NCBI GenBank assembly: GCA_947501615.1 | Contig: CANMWK010000002.1 | Span: 186,001-250,000, forward strand | Reading direction: 5' to 3' | DNA length: 64,000 bases | From: an uncultured Tenacibaculum sp. | Lineage (GTDB): Bacteria; Bacteroidota; Bacteroidia; Flavobacteriales; Flavobacteriaceae | Shown: in pieces, positions 25,861 to 34,551 of the stretch | How the letters are laid out: each line of letters begins with the position of its first letter | Numbering within the stretch: position 1 is the stretch's first letter | Translations under genes and position numbers: made by a program | Notes under the pieces: model-generated | Seen by the model: the letters and a program-made list of their open reading frames with translations, nothing else | What the model was told of the DNA's origin: nothing | Database searches by the model: none

Positions 25861-26029
25861 ATTATACGATTTACTACTAAAAAATTCGTATAAATTAGTT
25901 GAATTATTTTTTCTTTAAACAAGGCAAAAAAACAAAGCATAGCCTTAGTTACGGTTTCTTTTTTTAACGAAGTGAAAAGGAAAAAGAAACGGCTAATATG
26001 CGAATTTTTTAGTCGTAAATCGTATTAAT
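25861..26029. mobile_element. Candidate MITE-like inverted-repeat element
   Basis: Terminal arms TACGATTTACTACTAAAAAA (25865-) and its complement AGTCGTAAATCGTA (-26024) match over 24 bp with one mismatch. Inside, GTTTCTTTTT (25954-25963) and AAAAAGAAAC (25981-25990) form a second nested inverted repeat. There is no coding capacity. The right arm abuts the ATG of the MazG-like gene, whose promoter and leader would lie within the element. Words from it (CGACTAAAAA, TTTTTTGCCTTGT) recur near 39669-39712. Confidence 0.5.
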
Positions 26030-26356
26030 ATGAATATACAAGACGCACAAAAACAGGTAGATGATTGGATTAAAAATCATGGAGTTCGTTATTTTAATGA
26101 ATTAACGAATATGGCTCAGCTTACTGAAGAAGTTGGAGAAGTTGCCCGAATTATTGCTCGTAGATATGGAGAACAAAGTGAAAAAGAAAGTGACAAACAA
26201 AAAGATTTAGGTGAAGAATTAGCAGATGTTGTTTTTGTAGTATTATGTTTAGCTAATCAGACAGGAGTAAATTTACAAGAAGCTTTTGATAAAAAATTAG
26301 ATCTTAAGACGAAAAGAGATCATGACCGTCATCATAATAACGAAAAACTAAAATAA
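26030..26356 (+). CDS. MazG-like nucleotide pyrophosphohydrolase
   Basis: 108 residues, all-alpha. The metal-binding pattern of MazG/all-alpha NTP pyrophosphatases is present: EEVGEVARIIARRYGE (ExxE) and LGEELADVVFVVLCLA (ExxD). They hydrolyse (d)NTPs to NMP and PPi, usually as house-cleaning enzymes. The length fits the short single-domain class. The start codon follows directly on the inverted-repeat element. The stop overlaps the next ATG by one base. Confidence 0.88.
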   Translation: MNIQDAQKQVDDWIKNHGVRYFNELTNMAQLTEEVGEVARIIARRYGEQSEKESDKQKDLGEELADVVFVVLCLANQTGVNLQEAFDKKLDLKTKRDHDRHHNNEKLK

Positions 26357-26604
26357 TGGCTGTAGTAGAAAAATTAAAAAATCCATTGTTTTGGAAAAAT
26401 GTATTAAAAGTATTTGTTCCTTTTTTCATTTTTGTAATTATTTTTTCTTTACTTTTTTACAATGGAAAGTTATTGTTTTCTGGTGATTTTAAAACGGTAT
26501 TTGATAAGGAATTTAGTAATGGTAAATGGGTTAACTTTTTGGTGCCAAGACTAATTGTAAGTTTTGGTTATGGAATGTATGTTACTATGAAAAAAATGAA
26601 ATAA
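26356..26604 (+). CDS. Small two-helix membrane protein
   Basis: 82 residues with transmembrane segments at about 18-37 and 60-76 separated by a polar loop (SGDFKTVFDKEFSNGKWVN). The start ATG shares its first base with the upstream stop (TAATG), so it is translationally coupled to the MazG-like gene. The family is unrecognised. In related flavobacteria, as I recall, this pair is followed by aroA; here aroA is 16 kb away. Confidence 0.7.
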   Translation: MAVVEKLKNPLFWKNVLKVFVPFFIFVIIFSLLFYNGKLLFSGDFKTVFDKEFSNGKWVNFLVPRLIVSFGYGMYVTMKKMK

Positions 26605-26635
26605 ATTCAAAACGGTAATAATTGTAAATTTTTAA

Positions 26636-26676
26636 GCAAAAAAGTTATTCAGTAAAATAACTTTTTTGCTTTTTTT
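26636..26676 (+). terminator. Intrinsic terminator after the MazG-like operon
   Basis: 14-bp perfect stem GCAAAAAAGTTATT/AATAACTTTTTTGC (26636-26649, 26656-26669), loop CAGTAA, then a T-run. Confidence 0.9.
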
Positions 26677-26939
26677 TATTTGGTTGGTTAGTAATGTTTT
26701 GTAAATCAATGTTTTGTTTTTTGTTCTAAAGCTGATGTTAAAAGTTGTTGATTTTGTAATTTTTGTTGATAAATATTGAATTTTATGTGTTTTTACTTCA
26801 TGTTATATTGTGAAATAGGTTGATTTTAACTTAATTTTTTATGTTTTTTATAATTTGTGGGTTAAAATTTTTACATCTATTTCTTTTTTGAGTTATTATT
26901 TTAGTTATTTGATAAAAATTTAAAAAAATACGTGTTTTA

Positions 26940-26970
26940 TTGAAATAAATTCAATGTTTTTTTATTTTTG
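26940..26970 (+). promoter_or_regulatory. Bacteroidetes-type promoter of the propeller protein gene
   Basis: TTG (26940-26942), a 20-base spacer and TATTTTTG (26963-26970). The start would be near 26977, giving a leader of about 70 nt. Confidence 0.65.
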
Positions 26971-27047
26971 GCTTCTTAATTTTAAAAAATTAAGAAAATC
27001 AATGTGTTTTTCTTTTTGAAAAACCACTAACTAAAACCCTTCATCAT

Positions 27048-30000
27048 ATGAAAAGCAATTTTAAACTTTTACTAGGCGGTTTGTCTGTAGTTTTAGTTGC
27101 GTCTTTAGGTTATAATAGATATCAATTATCTAAATCAGAAGATAGCATAACTAAACAAAGAAAATCTTACGAAAGTTTTTTAAAAAAGAGTCCTTATAAA
27201 GAAAGACTACAATGGGATAAAAAAACTAGAAAATTAAACGGGCTACCACCAAATAAGTATTTTGAACAAATGTGGGAGTTAACCATTAATCCTTCAACAG
27301 GTAGGTTAGAAGATGAGAATGTGACTAAACTTCGTGAGCAGTTGCGTTCTGAACGAATAGCTCGTAGAGTTCCTGGAGATAACAATTCTCCTTGGGTAGA
27401 AAGAGGTCCAAATAATGTTGGAGGTAGAACAAGAGCAATATTATTTGATCCAAATGATGCTAGTAACAGACGTGTTTATGCAGGTGGAGTTAGTGGTGGT
27501 TTATGGGTAAATAATAATATTACTGATGCAAATTCTCAATGGCAGCGAGTTCAGAACGTCCCTGGGAATTTATCAGTTACATCTATTACTGTAGATCCAA
27601 GAAATTCAAATAATTGGTATTTAGGAACTGGTGAGCAATATACATCAGGAGATGTTGTGGGTAATGGTGTTTATAGATCTACGAACGGAGGTAGAACATG
27701 GACTGCAGTTAATATGCCAGCAGCTGGTGCTAATACATTTGCATTTAATGCAGGGAATCTTTTCTTATCTGGAATCAACTACGTGAATGACATTTTAGCT
27801 TGGGATAATGGTACTTCAACAGAATTATTTGTGGGAGTAGGAGCAAATGTATATTCAGATGCGTCTACACCAACAAACTGGCTAGGTTTACAATCGGCAG
27901 GTTTATACCGTTCTACAGATAATGGAAATACTTGGAATAGAGTTGAAGATGCAGATATGAGATTTGAATTTAGTGGAGCTAATTATTTCTTTATTCCTAA
28001 TGATTTAGAAATTGGAGCAGACAATAGATTGTGGATGGGAACAATCAATATGCCTGGTTTGGGACAAGGAGGCGGAAGAGTATTTAGTTCTACAAATGGT
28101 ACCAATTGGGTAGAAGCGGCAGCTTCTCCTTTAGTTGAATCAAGTAGAGTAGAAATTGAACCTTCAAGTACAGATGCGAATAGATTATATGTGTTAGCTC
28201 AAGGTACAACAGATGCAAATCCAGTACGAATTTTTGAAACAACAAACGCTTTTAATACCGTAAGAACATTAAACTTACCTAATGATGCAGATAGAGGTAT
28301 TCCAGCGAATGATTTTACTAGAGGGCAAGCATTTTATGATTTGGTTATTGAAGTGGATCCTAATGATGATGACGTTGTTTATGTTGGAGGAATTGATTTG
28401 TTTAGAAGTAGAAATGGCGGTACTACATGGGCTCAAATTTCACAATGGACAAATTTAGGACTTAGAAATACAAGTTTTGTACATGCTGATCATCATGCCA
28501 TTACTTTTGCAAATAATTCATCTACGAGAATGTTGTTTGGTAATGATGGAGGGGTTTATTTTTCAAATGACGGAGGAAATGTTATCAATGCAAGGAATAG
28601 AGGATATAATGTTACACAGTTTGTAAAAGCAGGAATAGGACCAGATGGGCCAGGAGATAGAGATGGTATTTTTACCGCAGGAGCTCAAGATAATGGTACG
28701 CAGGCATTCAGGAATGCGACGCCTGGGGTTAATGCTTCAGTAGAGCTTAGTGACGGAGATGGGTTTTATACATTTGTAGATAAGGATGGTCAGTTCATGA
28801 TTTCAACATTTACAAACAATGTTATTTATCGTTTTAATTTACCATGGAATGGAAGAGGTAGAAGACAAGGTGGAGCTACAACTTTATCGAATGACGGAAG
28901 AACTGGAGATTTTGTGAACCAAATGGATTATGATAGTGATGCAAATCGTTTATTGTCGAATAACTCTGATAGAAGAGCAGGTACTTTTTCTATTTTAAGT
29001 ATTAATGTTGCAGCAAACTCTAGAGGTACTTTTACTAATAATTTATTAAATGCTACGCCAACTGCATTTAGGGCTTCTCCTTTTACAAATAATAGATGGT
29101 TGGTAGGTTTGGCGAATGGTCGATTGTTAAATCTTACGAATGTAAATAATACTGGAGCAACATTTGCACAAATTAATACGCCTTTTGTTGGAGCTATTTC
29201 TTCTGTTAGATTCGGAGCTACAGAAAATGATATTTTTGTAACAATACATAACTATGGAGTTGTTAGTGTTTGGGCTTCTACTGATGGTGGAACAAACTGG
29301 GTAAATAGAGAAGGAAATTTACCAAATATACCTGTTAGAGATATTTTACAGAATCCTTTGGATAGAAATGAAGCAATATTAGCTACACAGCTAGGGGTTT
29401 GGTCTACGTCTAATTTTAATGATGCAGCTCCAAATTGGACTCAAGCTTACAATGGAATGAGTGATGTTAGTGTTACTGCTTTTGATTACTGGAATGTAAA
29501 TGGAAATAATACAGAGAATAGAATTATAGCATCTACTTATGGTAGAGGAGTATTTACAGGAGAATTTACTGCAAATACTGCTGCGGATACTCAAGCGCCA
29601 AGTAGACCAACTAATTTAGTGGTTTCTAATGTTGCTGAAACTTCGTTAACATTAAGTTGGACAGCTTCAACAGATAATGTTGGGGTTACGGGATATGATA
29701 TTTATCAAGGTACAACTAGGTTAGGTACTACAGCTTCAACTTCTGCAAATATTACTGGTTTAACAGCGAATACAGCATATACATTTACGGTAAGAGCTAA
29801 AGATGCTGCTGATAATGAGTCGACAGCAAGTGCTCCTGTTAACGTAACGACTACTGGAGGTGCAGCTAATGCTTGTACTGCTACAATTACGAACTTCCCA
29901 TATACTGAAAGTTTTGAGACAAATGATGGATGGACACAGGCAACAGCTGATGATGGAAATTGGTTAAGAGATAGTGGAGGAACACCTTCTAATGGAACAG

Positions 30001-31172
30001 GACCAAGTAATGGTGCTGACGGAAGTTTTTACTTGTTTTTAGAGGCTTCAAATAATTCTAGTGCTGGTCAAATAGGTTCTAACGCAACAGCTATTTTACA
30101 GAGTCCTTGTTTTGATCTTTCTGGAGAGTCATCTGCAAGTTTTTCATTTAGCAATCATATGTTTGGTACTAGTATAGGTTCATTGACTTTACAAGCTTCT
30201 ACAGATGGAACTACTTGGGTAAATTTATGGACAGATTCTGGAAATCAAGGAAACCAGTGGAATGATGTTGATGTCAATTTAGCTGCATATTTAGGTAGTA
30301 CAGTAAGTTTACGTTTTGTAGGAGTTACAGGAGCTAGTTGGTCTAGTGATATTGCTATTGATAATCTAGCTTTAACTACTGGAGGAAATGCAGGAACCCC
30401 AACTAGCCCAGCTTGTGAAGCTTTAGATTTTAATAACTTTACAGTATCGAGCTTTGCAGACCAAGATAGTGCAGGTAATTTTTCTGTGAGTACAAACGGA
30501 GCATCGCTAACGTTAACAAATAATACTTGGAAATCAATTCCTTTAGATTATACAGTAACAGCAAATACTGTGATAGAGTTTGAATTTAATAGTACTGCTG
30601 AAGGTGAAATTCATGGTATTGGTTTTGAAACAGATAATAATTTATCAGCTAACAATTATTTCAAAGTTTATGGAACTCAAAATTATGGGGTTACTAATTT
30701 TGATAATTACAGTACAGGAACTACTACTTATGTAATTAGAGTAGGTGATTCTTACACAGGCACAATGAATAGATTGGTGTTTATTAATGATAACGATGGA
30801 GGTTCTGGAAATACATCTACCTTCACAAACGTAAGAATTTATGAAGGTTCTTGTGGTAATACTACAAATGTCACTTCAGCTCAACCTACAGCACCTAGAG
30901 TAGATATTTTAGGTGATGAGGATGAAGGTATATTTGAGTCGTTAAGAATAGGGCCAAATCCTATTGTTAAAGGTAATGTATTAAGAGTATTCTCGTCTAA
31001 GGAATTATCTAACACATCTTATGCTATTTATAATACATTTGGACAAGTGTTAAGTTCTGGAAAGTTAGATAGTCATACATCAATAGCAACAGATAAATTG
31101 GCTACGGGAATCTATCTGTTGAATTTAAGTAATGAATATACAGAAACTACAAAACGCTTTGTGGTGAAGTAA
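27048..31172 (+). CDS. Large T9SS-secreted VPS10/BNR propeller protein with FnIII, MAM-like and lectin-like domains
   Basis: 1374 residues. An N-terminal signal/anchor (about 1-22) and a charged pro-region lead into a sortilin/VPS10-like beta-propeller (about 115-845) with many Asp-box repeats (STNGGRTWT, STDNGNTWN, SRNGGTTWA, STDGGTNWV). Next come a fibronectin type III domain (about 847-940), a MAM-like jelly roll (about 942-1115, FPYTESFETNDGW...) and a further beta-sandwich (about 1120-1265, EIHGIGFETDN... NDNDGGSGNT). That last module occurs at the ends of secreted flavobacterial hydrolases and may bind carbohydrate. The end is a T9SS type A domain (about 1295-1374). No catalytic centre is recognised; adhesion or substrate binding at the surface is likely. 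Confidence 0.82.
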   Translation: MKSNFKLLLGGLSVVLVASLGYNRYQLSKSEDSITKQRKSYESFLKKSPYKERLQWDKKTRKLNGLPPNKYFEQMWELTINPSTGRLEDENVTKLREQLRSERIARRVPGDNNSPWVERGPNNVGGRTRAILFDPNDASNRRVYAGGVSGGLWVNNNITDANSQWQRVQNVPGNLSVTSITVDPRNSNNWYLGTGEQYTSGDVVGNGVYRSTNGGRTWTAVNMPAAGANTFAFNAGNLFLSGINYVNDILAWDNGTSTELFVGVGANVYSDASTPTNWLGLQSAGLYRSTDNGNTWNRVEDADMRFEFSGANYFFIPNDLEIGADNRLWMGTINMPGLGQGGGRVFSSTNGTNWVEAAASPLVESSRVEIEPSSTDANRLYVLAQGTTDANPVRIFETTNAFNTVRTLNLPNDADRGIPANDFTRGQAFYDLVIEVDPNDDDVVYVGGIDLFRSRNGGTTWAQISQWTNLGLRNTSFVHADHHAITFANNSSTRMLFGNDGGVYFSNDGGNVINARNRGYNVTQFVKAGIGPDGPGDRDGIFTAGAQDNGTQAFRNATPGVNASVELSDGDGFYTFVDKDGQFMISTFTNNVIYRFNLPWNGRGRRQGGATTLSNDGRTGDFVNQMDYDSDANRLLSNNSDRRAGTFSILSINVAANSRGTFTNNLLNATPTAFRASPFTNNRWLVGLANGRLLNLTNVNNTGATFAQINTPFVGAISSVRFGATENDIFVTIHNYGVVSVWASTDGGTNWVNREGNLPNIPVRDILQNPLDRNEAILATQLGVWSTSNFNDAAPNWTQAYNGMSDVSVTAFDYWNVNGNNTENRIIASTYGRGVFTGEFTANTAADTQAPSRPTNLVVSNVAETSLTLSWTASTDNVGVTGYDIYQGTTRLGTTASTSANITGLTANTAYTFTVRAKDAADNESTASAPVNVTTTGGAANACTATITNFPYTESFETNDGWTQATADDGNWLRDSGGTPSNGTGPSNGADGSFYLFLEASNNSSAGQIGSNATAILQSPCFDLSGESSASFSFSNHMFGTSIGSLTLQASTDGTTWVNLWTDSGNQGNQWNDVDVNLAAYLGSTVSLRFVGVTGASWSSDIAIDNLALTTGGNAGTPTSPACEALDFNNFTVSSFADQDSAGNFSVSTNGASLTLTNNTWKSIPLDYTVTANTVIEFEFNSTAEGEIHGIGFETDNNLSANNYFKVYGTQNYGVTNFDNYSTGTTTYVIRVGDSYTGTMNRLVFINDNDGGSGNTSTFTNVRIYEGSCGNTTNVTSAQPTAPRVDILGDEDEGIFESLRIGPNPIVKGNVLRVFSSKELSNTSYAIYNTFGQVLSSGKLDSHTSIATDKLATGIYLLNLSNEYTETTKRFVVK

Positions 31173-31202
31173 TATGTAAACCCTAAATAAATGTAAGTTT
31201 TA

Positions 31203-31236
31203 AACTACCTAAAAGTAATTTTAGGTAGTTTTTTTT
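31203..31236 (+). terminator. Intrinsic terminator after the propeller protein gene
   Basis: 12-bp stem AACTACCTAAAA/TTTTAGGTAGTT with loop GTAA and a run of eight T. Confidence 0.92.
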
Positions 31237-31357
31237 GATAGTTAAAATATTGAGTTTTTTATTATAAACAGTGAATTTTTTTTATTTTTAAATGTTTTAT
31301 TTATATATAAATATCTAAAAGGAATTTTTATATTTAACAGACCAAATATATCTAATC

Positions 31358-34300
31358 ATGTCACAGTTTTCTAGATACTACATGTTGTTTGTCGTTAGTG
31401 TTTTACTAATGCTATCATGTAAAGACAAATCAAAAAAAACATTTGAAATTGCACCAATAGAACAAGTAGAGCAAAGCTTTGAAGTCACTGAGCGTTTGAC
31501 AAAAAAACTTGTGTTGGAAATTGATAACCCAGGGAAATATGCAGGTTTAAGTGTCTTTGCGGATGATGATCTTTTGATTGACGATATTAATATTCCTGAA
31601 AAAGGAAAGCAAACAATAACAAGTATTGTAAAGTTCAAGCAAAAAGGAAATACGAGTATCAAGTTTCAGTCATTTGATGAAAAAATAACGATACTAAGTT
31701 ATCATTTTGAAGAAATAGAGAAGTTGATAGTACCAGAATTTCATGATATTTCTAAACAAGTTGGTTTAGAAAAAGTAAGTTCAATTAAATATGGAGGACC
31801 TTCGGTTGCTGATATAGATAATGATGGCGATTATGATTTTATTGTTAACAATCATAATGCAGAAACAAGTAAACTTTATTGGAATAATGGAGATGGAACA
31901 GTAACAAGGCATACTAAAGATTTAGCAAGATGGTTTAAACATGATTTGCATGGAACTGCCCTTGGTGATTATGATAATGATGGTGATTTAGATCTTGTGT
32001 TAACTCAGGGTGGTGGTAATGGAAAAAATCCGTCTAAAGCTAATTTTTATTTAAATGATACTAAAACATTAGTTAGGTATACGGGAGATGTAGGTATAGA
32101 AAGAGGAGGAAGAGGACGTGGAGCTAAATGGATGGATTTGGATTTGGATGGAGATCTTGATTTAATGCTTGTTAATGAAGCTAGTTTAAAGCACGATAAA
32201 CCGCAACATTTCTTTTATGAAAACAAAGGCGATGGAACATTTACTTATCGATCAATAAAAGGAGTAGAAGATGTAGAAGAATCTCGTGTATTAGTTACAG
32301 ACTTTAATAATGATAATATTGATGATTTGGTGCTTTATGGGCCATTAAAATTATGGAAAGGAAATGGAGATTTTACTTTTACAGATGTAACATCAGAAAT
32401 TCCTGAACATGTTCGTTCATTAAAACAGGTGATGGCTGTTACTGATATTGATATCGATAATGATGGTGATTTAGACTTTTATTTAGCTCGTGGTAAACTT
32501 TTTGAGCATGGTAAAGGAGAAGCTCCTTCGTTAGATTTTAATCCTTTAACCAAAGAACTAGCAATAAAAACTAGAGGGTATAAAAATACAGACGCTTTTG
32601 AATTTACAGCTGAAGATGCCATTAAACTTCATAAGTATTATTATTTGGCACAAGGTTCCTTTTTGGGAAAAGATTATCCTGTTTTTTTGGGAGAGAAAAA
32701 AGTGCCTAAAATTGTAAAATCTACTCAAGAAAAAGAGTTTGAACCTGAAATGGCTAAAGGATGGCCAGAAGACATTTCTGAAAATGGATTTTATCTTGGG
32801 TATTTGGGAGATGGGAAATGGAAAGCAGCTCTTGTTCGAGATGCACATATTTTTTGGCAATATAGATTTAGTCTTTCTGGTGTAACTAATGTAAAACCTT
32901 TGTTTGAGCCTGAAAATAGAAATTGTGCAGATGTGTTACTCAGAAATGATAATGGAAAATTTGTAGATGTTTCAGCAGCATGGAATATTCCGAAAGGAGG
33001 GAATGCTTTAGGAGTAACTGTAGGTGACTTTAATAATGATAGTCATCAAGATTTATTTATATATAGATGGGGACGAATTGGAGCAAGAATATCAGATGTG
33101 ATGCTTCTAAATTCAGGAAAAGAGTCTTTTGAAGCTACGACAGCTCATGGCGCAAATGATATAGGAGGTCCTGGGAATGGAGATATGGGACAGGCTTTTG
33201 ATTTTGATTTAGATGGTCATGTAGATTTATTGAATGGTAGTGAAGGAGGGGAGTGGTATTTGTATAAAAATAAGACAAAAAATGGTGGTAATTATGCTAT
33301 TGTTAAGGTAGGATATTCACCAAAGTCTAATATAGATCCTATTAGTGCAGAAGTTATTGTAAAAACAACTCAAAATACCTTTAGGAAGCGAGTAGGTTCA
33401 GCAGGCGCAATTTTTTCTCAAAGTTTAATTAATATGATTCATTTTGGACTTGGAGATGAAAAAAAGATAGAAAAGATTACTGTAAGATGGCGAAATGGAG
33501 AAACGGTTATGTTTAAAAATAAAGAGGCAAATGCAACTTATGATACGAATAAATTAGATCCAGAACAGTTAGCTTTAGAAACTGTAGAAGTGAGAAAAGG
33601 AACCAAAATGCCATTGTCAATACATATACAGCCTAAGCAAGCAAATAAAGAAGTAAAATGGTTGTCGAGTGATGAAAGTATTGTTACTGTGGATAAAAAT
33701 GGAGTAATCACGGCTCATGGTAATCCAAATCAATCTGCTATGATAACAGTTATTAGTAAAGCAAACGGTTTAGCGACTAAAAATCTGGTTAAAATAGTTG
33801 AATGGAAGCCGATACTAGTAAAGTCTATTAGAATAACTGCAAATGAGAAAGAATTATATGAAGGAGAAAGTTTACAATTACAAATTGAAGCATTGCCGAA
33901 ATATGCTGATAATTCTGAGTTAGTTTGGAGTTCTAATAATACAAAAGTACTTACGGTTGATGCTAATGGAAAGCTAAAAGCTAATGCGGCAGGAAAAGCC
34001 ACTATTACAGTAAGAACAAAGGATAACACGGTTCACTCTAAAGTGCTCATTATTGTAAAACCTTACCATAAACCGTATATTGAAATTACAAATAAAGCAC
34101 AATTTGATACAAAACCTTTGATAATTGGTAATAAAATAACTGTTCAGGTGAAATATCATGCAGGATCTAGAAATCGTGTGATTGCGGCAGATGAAGGAGG
34201 GGTGCGTTTTTGGCTTCGTCATTTCCAAAGTAAATGGATTCCCAAAAAAGATATTGTTCTTACGTTTAAAGAAGCGTTAAATAAAGAATCAGGGAAAGCT

Positions 34301-34447
34301 TCTATGACATTTTCATTAGAAGATTTAATACCAACAAAAGAACTACCTGAGGGGCATTTTTATCAATTACGAGCTACGTTTACTTCTAGTGATGGAAATA
34401 TGTATACAGACGATATTTTACCACTTCAAATAGTGGATAAAAAATAA
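31358..34447 (+). CDS. FG-GAP/VCBS repeat lipoprotein with UnbV and Ig-like (BIG2) domains
   Basis: 1029 residues. A lipoprotein signal ends LLMLSCKDK (Cys21). Several FG-GAP/VCBS blades carry calcium-loop motifs: DIDNDGDYDF, DYDNDGDLDL, DLDLDGDLDL, DIDNDGDLDF and DFNNDSHQDL. An ASPIC/UnbV-like segment follows (about 666-715, GSAGAIFSQSL... VRWRNGE), then two bacterial Ig-like BIG2 domains (about 740-905, WLSSDESIVTVDKNGVITA and VWSSNNTKVLTVDANGKLKA) and an unassigned C-terminal beta domain. It has no T9SS tail, so it is probably an outer-membrane or surface lipoprotein. Role unknown; binding or adhesion is the usual inference. Confidence 0.85.
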   Translation: MSQFSRYYMLFVVSVLLMLSCKDKSKKTFEIAPIEQVEQSFEVTERLTKKLVLEIDNPGKYAGLSVFADDDLLIDDINIPEKGKQTITSIVKFKQKGNTSIKFQSFDEKITILSYHFEEIEKLIVPEFHDISKQVGLEKVSSIKYGGPSVADIDNDGDYDFIVNNHNAETSKLYWNNGDGTVTRHTKDLARWFKHDLHGTALGDYDNDGDLDLVLTQGGGNGKNPSKANFYLNDTKTLVRYTGDVGIERGGRGRGAKWMDLDLDGDLDLMLVNEASLKHDKPQHFFYENKGDGTFTYRSIKGVEDVEESRVLVTDFNNDNIDDLVLYGPLKLWKGNGDFTFTDVTSEIPEHVRSLKQVMAVTDIDIDNDGDLDFYLARGKLFEHGKGEAPSLDFNPLTKELAIKTRGYKNTDAFEFTAEDAIKLHKYYYLAQGSFLGKDYPVFLGEKKVPKIVKSTQEKEFEPEMAKGWPEDISENGFYLGYLGDGKWKAALVRDAHIFWQYRFSLSGVTNVKPLFEPENRNCADVLLRNDNGKFVDVSAAWNIPKGGNALGVTVGDFNNDSHQDLFIYRWGRIGARISDVMLLNSGKESFEATTAHGANDIGGPGNGDMGQAFDFDLDGHVDLLNGSEGGEWYLYKNKTKNGGNYAIVKVGYSPKSNIDPISAEVIVKTTQNTFRKRVGSAGAIFSQSLINMIHFGLGDEKKIEKITVRWRNGETVMFKNKEANATYDTNKLDPEQLALETVEVRKGTKMPLSIHIQPKQANKEVKWLSSDESIVTVDKNGVITAHGNPNQSAMITVISKANGLATKNLVKIVEWKPILVKSIRITANEKELYEGESLQLQIEALPKYADNSELVWSSNNTKVLTVDANGKLKANAAGKATITVRTKDNTVHSKVLIIVKPYHKPYIEITNKAQFDTKPLIIGNKITVQVKYHAGSRNRVIAADEGGVRFWLRHFQSKWIPKKDIVLTFKEALNKESGKASMTFSLEDLIPTKELPEGHFYQLRATFTSSDGNMYTDDILPLQIVDKK

Positions 34448-34486
34448 ATGTATAAAATCGTTATATATTAACGAAGTGATTTTATA

Positions 34487-34540
34487 AAAGAATAATGAGA
34501 TTGTTTAACACACTAAAACAATCTCATTATTCTTTTTTTA
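34487..34540. terminator. Bidirectional intrinsic terminator
   Basis: 20-bp perfect stem (34487-34506 with 34516-34535; core ATAATGAGATTG) with a 9-nt loop, between the convergent UnbV lipoprotein and S41 protease genes. Confidence 0.93.
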
Positions 34541-34551
34541 AAGGAAGTGTA

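Larger units (their letters stand above)
25722..26029. other. Intergenic region with terminator and inverted-repeat element
   Basis: 308 bases between the GH8 and MazG-like genes. It holds the GH8 terminator (25785-25823) and a compact inverted-repeat element (25861-26029) that reaches the next start codon. No gene is seen; a minus-strand frame across it is Phe/Ile-rich and spurious. Confidence 0.7.
26605..27047. other. AT-rich intergenic region with terminator and promoter
   Basis: 443 bases, extremely AT-rich. It contains the upstream operon's terminator (26636-26676) and a promoter for the large secreted protein (26940-26970), whose leader can fold TTCTTAATTTT/AAAATTAAGAA (about 26973-26996). 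Nothing else was noticed. Confidence 0.7.

Noticed and set aside
25665..25940. Minus-strand 91-codon frame downstream of the GH8 gene
   Set aside because: It crosses the GH8 sorting domain, a terminator and part of the inverted-repeat element; the translation is Phe/Ile/Asn-rich and random-like.
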